A DNA stretch of 64,000 nucleotides from Bradyrhizobium sp. sGM-13 (GTDB lineage Bacteria; Pseudomonadota; Alphaproteobacteria; Rhizobiales; Xanthobacteraceae): assembly GCF_018398875.1 (NCBI RefSeq), contig NZ_JAGWDK010000024.1, positions 1-64,000 on the forward strand, written 5' to 3'. The notes below the pieces were generated by a model. The model did not search any database. It saw nothing but the letters and a program-made list of their open reading frames with translations, and was not told the DNA's origin. A program made the position numbers and the translations under genes. This document shows, piece after piece, positions 60,510 to 64,000 of the stretch. Each line of letters starts with the position of its first letter. Positions within the stretch are counted from its first letter, which is position 1.

Positions 60510-61903
60510 GAGCTGACCCCCTGGGCCGCCGGCGTGATGCCGGCGGTGCGGATCGGCGCCTCGTGCGATGGTCCCTCCTCGCCCGGATGCGGCGGCGCCG
60601 CCATCAGGCGCAGCAGGTAGATCACGCCGGCGGCGAACACCGCGAAATAGACGATGATGAAGGCGATCAGCGAGGAGGCGACGGCCGGTGCTGCCAGCGG
60701 CGAGGCGGATTCAACCGTGCGCAGCAATCCATAGACCGTGAACGGCTGGCGGCCGACTTCGGTGGTGATCCAGCCCGCGAGCACGGCGATGAAGCCCGCG
60801 GGGGCCATTGCGACCGCGAACCTATGCAACAGCCGGGAATCGTAGAGCTTGCCCTGAATACGCATCAACAGGCTGAACATGCCAAGCGCCAGCATGAGCA
60901 ATCCCATGCCCACCATGATCCGGAACGACCAGAACGTGATCACGACCGGCGGCCAGTTTTCGCGCGGGACCGTGTCGAGGCCGGCCATCGGCGCTTCCGT
61001 CGAGTGTTTTAGAATCAGCGAACCCAATTTCGGCACTTCGACCGCATAGTCGACCCTTCCGGCGCTCTGATTGGGCAGGCCGAACAGGATCAGGGGCGCG
61101 CCGTGCTTATGGCTCTCGAAGTGGCCCTCCATCGCCATGATCTTCACCGGCTGGTGCTCCAGCGTGTTGAGTCCGTGCTGATCCCCGGCGATGATCTGAA
61201 TCGGCGCCACCAGCGTCGCCATCCACATCGCCATCGAAAACATCACGCGCGGGCCGGCGAGGTGCCGATCGCGCAACAGGTGCCAGGCACCGACCGCGCC
61301 GACCACCAGCGCCGTGGTCAGATACGCCGCCAGCACCATGTGCACGAGGCGGTATGGGAACGACGGATTGAAGATCACTTTCAGCCAGTCGGCGGCGATG
61401 AACTGACCGGCCTCATTGACGGTGTGGCCGGCCGGCGTCTGCATCCAGGAATTGGCCGACAGAATCCAGAACGCCGAAATCAGCGTGCCGACCGCGACCA
61501 TCAGTGTCGCCAGAAAATGCAGTTTTGGACCGACGCGGTTCAGGCCGAACAGCATCACACCGAGGAAACCTGCTTCGAGGAAGAATGCGGTGAGCACCTC
61601 ATAGGCCATCAACGGTCCGATCACCGGGCCGGTCTTGTCGGAAAAGGCCGACCAGTTGGTGCCGAACTGGTAGGACATCACGATGCCCGACACCACGCCC
61701 ATCGCGAAGGCGACGGCGAAAATCTTCAGCCAATAATTGAACAGGTTGATGTAGACCTCGCGCCCGGTCGCGAGCCACAGCGCTTCGAGCACGGCGAGAT
61801 AGCTGGCGAGCCCGATCGAGAAGGCGGGAAATATGATGTGGAACGACATCGTGAAAGCAAACTGCGCCCGGGCCAATACGACCGCATCCCAGCCTTCGAA
61901 CAT
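60506..61903 (-). CDS. cydA: Cytochrome bd-type quinol oxidase subunit I (CIO-like)
   Basis: A 465-residue protein. Heme ligands are His in FTMSFHIIFP, His in YRLVHMVLAAY and Met in FRIMVGMG. The conserved GWITTEVGRQPF follows. The quinol loop is short (overall about 465 against 522 in E. coli CydA), which marks the cyanide-insensitive (CioA) subgroup with low need for oxygen. ATG 61903 is preferred to a GTG 9 bases upstream. It overlaps cydB as ATGA. Confidence 0.93.
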   Translation of the reverse strand: MFEGWDAVVLARAQFAFTMSFHIIFPAFSIGLASYLAVLEALWLATGREVYINLFNYWLKIFAVAFAMGVVSGIVMSYQFGTNWSAFSDKTGPVIGPLMAYEVLTAFFLEAGFLGVMLFGLNRVGPKLHFLATLMVAVGTLISAFWILSANSWMQTPAGHTVNEAGQFIAADWLKVIFNPSFPYRLVHMVLAAYLTTALVVGAVGAWHLLRDRHLAGPRVMFSMAMWMATLVAPIQIIAGDQHGLNTLEHQPVKIMAMEGHFESHKHGAPLILFGLPNQSAGRVDYAVEVPKLGSLILKHSTEAPMAGLDTVPRENWPPVVITFWSFRIMVGMGLLMLALGMFSLLMRIQGKLYDSRLLHRFAVAMAPAGFIAVLAGWITTEVGRQPFTVYGLLRTVESASPLAAPAVASSLIAFIIVYFAVFAAGVIYLLRLMAAPPHPGEEGPSHEAPIRTAGITPAAQGVSS

Positions 61904-62032
61904 CGACACCACCCGTCGCTAGTTTCGCCGGCCGCAATCTTTTTCGAAAATTGCCTCCGGACCAGACGTGTACCCTTACCACGCCCGATGCGACGATTGT
62001 ACCTGCATGCCGCGCGGAACAGGCGTGCAAGC

Positions 62033-63001
62033 CTAGGCATCACCCGATGAGTTTAGTCTCAGCCGCCGAATGATCTCGGCCTGTACGGCGTGCGTCTGAT
62101 CCTTGCCGGCCAGCGGTGGGCTGCGGATTTTCTTTCCCGTGCGAAGTCGAATTGTGATTACGTAGAGGCTATCCTTGCGACCGCCGCTCTCCACGTCGAT
62201 GGCCTCGACATCGTCACCGCCGATCGTCTCCACCTCCGTTGTGCCTTTCCATGAAAGCCGTTCGATCCTGATCGCGCCATCGTGGGCGATCCAGCATGCA
62301 CTTATTCGATGCAGATATCTGAGCAGCATGAAGGTCACGATCGCGCCGAGCGACCAGACGGCGATCCCGAGGGCGGACAATTTGCCGCTCCACAGTGCAT
62401 AGATGGGTGGAAGGCTCAGTGTGCCGGCGAGCAGCACGGAGAGAACCTTGAGTCCTCGTACCCTTTTGGGATTGACCGGCTTGCCTAGTCGTATCCCGGC
62501 ATTGACGGCGTCGAGCGGGTTCTCGGCCGGTTCGGGATCAGGAAGCCGAAGCAGCCGGGCAATGTGGACGGTGGTCTGGTGCACCTGGGTGATATCAGGC
62601 AGGGGAGGCGAGGTAAGCAAATCTCCCGATTCGGTCTCAAATACGAGGCTGAACTCGATTGATCTTCCGCTGTTCTTTCGAAGGTGCATCCCCGAAATTT
62701 CATCGTACCTGATCAGTTTTTTGTGCAACTTCCCGAATGGACGCTGTTCGCCGATCAGGATTTCGCCTGCTGTAATGATCCAGACGACATTGCGATCAAG
62801 TAGAGCTGCGCCGAGCAGGAGGCATCCGAACAGCAGTGCAAAAAGGGCGGCGATGCCAAGCCAATGTTCGTTCGGCAGGTGGCCAAGGCCAGGCAAGGCA
62901 ACCAAACACAGGATTACGGCAGCGCCTGCGAGAGCGAGCCGCTCGTTAAGCGACGTGCCCTTGCGTAGCCTGACTTCATTCTCGTTAGTCGCAGCAACCA
63001 T
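62033..63001 (-). CDS. Internally duplicated membrane protein with two PH-like soluble domains
   Basis: A protein of about 322 residues with the order two helices, soluble domain, two helices, soluble domain. The two soluble parts match: ...LLTSPPLPDITQVHQ...IARLLRLP in the first and ...KIRSPPLAGKDQTHA...IIRRLRLN in the second. Each starts with a beta-rich segment (ITAGEILIGEQRPF, IAHDGAIRIERLSW). This suggests tandem copies of a bacterial PH-like unit, though the family is not proven. The ATG at 63001 is preferred to a TTG at 63013. Function unknown; no operon partner. Confidence 0.7.
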   Translation of the reverse strand: MVAATNENEVRLRKGTSLNERLALAGAAVILCLVALPGLGHLPNEHWLGIAALFALLFGCLLLGAALLDRNVVWIITAGEILIGEQRPFGKLHKKLIRYDEISGMHLRKNSGRSIEFSLVFETESGDLLTSPPLPDITQVHQTTVHIARLLRLPDPEPAENPLDAVNAGIRLGKPVNPKRVRGLKVLSVLLAGTLSLPPIYALWSGKLSALGIAVWSLGAIVTFMLLRYLHRISACWIAHDGAIRIERLSWKGTTEVETIGGDDVEAIDVESGGRKDSLYVITIRLRTGKKIRSPPLAGKDQTHAVQAEIIRRLRLNSSGDA

Positions 63002-63150
63002 CGACGGCGGCAAGCATCATGACCGACGTGGTCACGTAAGCGGCTAAGTGTACGGCTGAAATACGGCAGGCGAGAGTAGCCCATCGCGGCAGATTATTCG
63101 CGAGGAGCTACTCGCCGCAAAATTGCGTTCAGCGATCCTCCAAAGCAGAG

Positions 63151-63182
63151 CGACCCGGCTGGGGGGCATCCCGGCCGGGTCG
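63151..63182. terminator. GC-rich hairpin downstream of the small secreted protein
   Basis: Stem CGACCCGGC/GCCGGGTCG with a 14-base GC-rich loop. It is placed 3' of the small minus-strand gene. There is no strong T-run on either side, so termination is only likely. Confidence 0.5.
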
Positions 63183-63226
63183 TTGGAGGTCGCTTGGGAG
63201 TCTGTAGCTTGGGAGGTGGTAAGAAT

Positions 63227-63427
63227 TCAGCGGGGGGTCTCGCTGTCGTAGGAGATCACACAGACCTCCTTGGGACTTTTGGTGCCGCAATCGACCACCT
63301 GTTCGCGCACGAACGTCGAACCGGTGTCGCGCTGAGCGCGAGGCTGGAGGTTCTGGGCCGACAGGGTGGCTAGCGTAGCGACGGCGCCGAGCGGGACGAT
63401 GAAAAAGCGGAAGGACGGCTTCAGCAA
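63227..63427 (-). CDS. Small secreted protein with two cysteines (66 aa)
   Basis: A 66-residue protein from TTG 63427, which has AGGAG 7 bases upstream. A hydrophobic leader (FRFFIVPLGAVATLATLSA) is followed by a short mature part with Cys in VDCGTKS and EVCVISYD, able to form one disulfide. The longer frame upstream has no leader-like start. It is encoded beside an ECF sigma factor on the same strand. No family recognised. Confidence 0.6.
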   Translation of the reverse strand: MLKPSFRFFIVPLGAVATLATLSAQNLQPRAQRDTGSTFVREQVVDCGTKSPKEVCVISYDSETPR

Positions 63428-63598
63428 GTTCGCTCTCCTGTTCGGCGTTGGCGTCGGTGATGATCGGTATAGGGGGTGAGTTTTTCCGGGTGATGTTGTG
63501 AAATGTTTCATTTGTTTCGTCGGAAGTAATCTTTGTCCGTCGAAACCGCCCGTTTTTGTGTCCCTAACTCCAATCTAACTATCTGAAATCGCTTATCT

Positions 63599-64000
63599 TT
63601 AGGCGGCGATGCTGTCCACGCCGGCGCCCTTAAGCAACTCGGCCAATTGTTTGCGGGCATAGAACATGCGGGTCTTCACCGTGCTCTGGGGGATACCGAT
63701 GATCGCGCCGGCCTCTTCCACGGACTTCTCGTGGTAGTAGACCAGGTTGATGATCTCGCGATGCGCCGGCGACAGCTTGGCGACGCAGGCGCGCAGGATG
63801 GCGCTGGTGTTGTTGCGGTCAAGCGAGGCTTCCGGCGTGTCGGCCTCATCGGCGATCTCCAGCACGTCGTCCTGCTCGATGTCCTCATGCTTGCGCTGGC
63901 GCAGCGCGGTCAGCGCCTTGAAGCGGGCGATCGACAGCAGCCAGGTCGAAACCTGCGAGCGGCCCTCGAACTGGGTGGCGGTCCGCCACACGTCGAGGAA
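63599..64000 (-). CDS. ECF-type RNA polymerase sigma factor (partial, cut by window edge)
   Basis: 134 codons are visible to the window end; the start lies outside. Region 2.4 end: EGRSQVSTWLLSIARFKALT. Region 4: LSPAHREIINLVYYHEKSVEEAGAIIGIPQSTVKTRMFYARKQL (shown for orientation; key residues are the AxxIGIPxSTVKTR helix). This is a sigma-70 family ECF factor with a normal C terminus. The frame continues to the last base, so the true gene extends beyond 64000. Confidence 0.9.
   Translation of the reverse strand, partial: FLDVWRTATQFEGRSQVSTWLLSIARFKALTALRQRKHEDIEQDDVLEIADEADTPEASLDRNNTSAILRACVAKLSPAHREIINLVYYHEKSVEEAGAIIGIPQSTVKTRMFYARKQLAELLKGAGVDSIAA

Noticed and set aside
1..64000. tRNA or rRNA genes
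   Set aside because: No cloverleaf-like segment or rRNA sequence was recognised by eye in the intergenic gaps; a covariance scan would be needed to exclude them fully.

Overview
The window is GC-rich, densely coded chromosomal DNA that looks like an alphaproteobacterium of the Bradyrhizobium/Rhodopseudomonas group (Nitrobacteraceae). This is inferred from the GC-rich codon use, the many acyl-CoA, ABC-transport and MFS genes, a Sox operon, a short-Q-loop bd oxidase, and several palindromic intergenic repeat families that I recognise from this group. No rRNA, tRNA, CRISPR array, prophage or replication origin was seen. The only insertion sequence is one IS30-type element.

Layout. 0-3.7 kb: a two-subunit biotin-dependent acyl-CoA carboxylase. 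3.8-9.4 kb (minus): a complete peptide-type ABC importer (binding protein, two permeases, two ATPases). 9.7-12.4 kb (minus): an iron-type alcohol dehydrogenase/maleylacetate reductase homologue and an acyl-CoA ligase. 12.9-17.3 kb: an RND efflux adaptor and pump, then a lone LivK-type binding protein. 18.8-23.4 kb (minus): an ABC ATPase, an FtsX-type permease and an AttH/CrtC-like protein (AttEFGH-like), with a MAPEG protein after them. 23.7-30.9 kb: two MFS transporters, an N-acyl-D-amino-acid deacylase-type amidohydrolase, an ATP-grasp ligase and four small proteins. 31.1-36.5 kb: a cobalamin-riboswitch-controlled TonB receptor, divergent from a btuCDF-like importer. 36.5-37.5 kb: the IS30 element, inserted in a palindromic repeat. 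37.7-46.1 kb: a thiosulfate oxidation locus (soxCDXYZA, a SoxK-like gene, soxB, a DsrE-like gene and a persulfide dioxygenase-rhodanese fusion), divergent from an ArsR-type regulator. 46.2-53.9 kb: methyltransferases, a lone HicB-type protein, two MFS transporters, a MerR-regulated methyltransferase/DUF2938 pair and a frameshifted VOC gene. 54-58.5 kb: a CMD-family protein, two acyl-CoA dehydrogenases and a polar amino-acid binding protein. 58.6-64 kb: an L,D-transpeptidase, cydAB with a DUF2474 peptide, an internally duplicated membrane protein, a small secreted protein and an ECF sigma factor cut by the window edge.

How the parts work together. The Sox enzymes would oxidise thiosulfate in the periplasm. 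SoxYZ carries the intermediates, SoxXA loads them, SoxB releases sulfate and SoxCD oxidises the sulfane sulfur. The DsrE-like protein and the dioxygenase-rhodanese fusion could handle persulfide by-products. The two-cysteine ArsR protein could sense persulfide and control the divergent promoter region, which holds two palindromes. The vitamin B12 locus is a receptor plus inner-membrane importer, with the receptor under riboswitch control.

The most notable non-coding pattern is that all six convergent gene pairs separated by more than about 90 bp carry a copy of one of two long inverted-repeat families (A or B). The four tighter convergent pairs carry none. This suggests these repeats act as two-way transcription terminators. 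No single clearly new defence or metabolic system was found. The best leads for new biology are the persulfide-sensing Sox locus, the palindrome-associated lone HicB, the MerR-methyltransferase-DUF2938 unit and the internally duplicated membrane protein.
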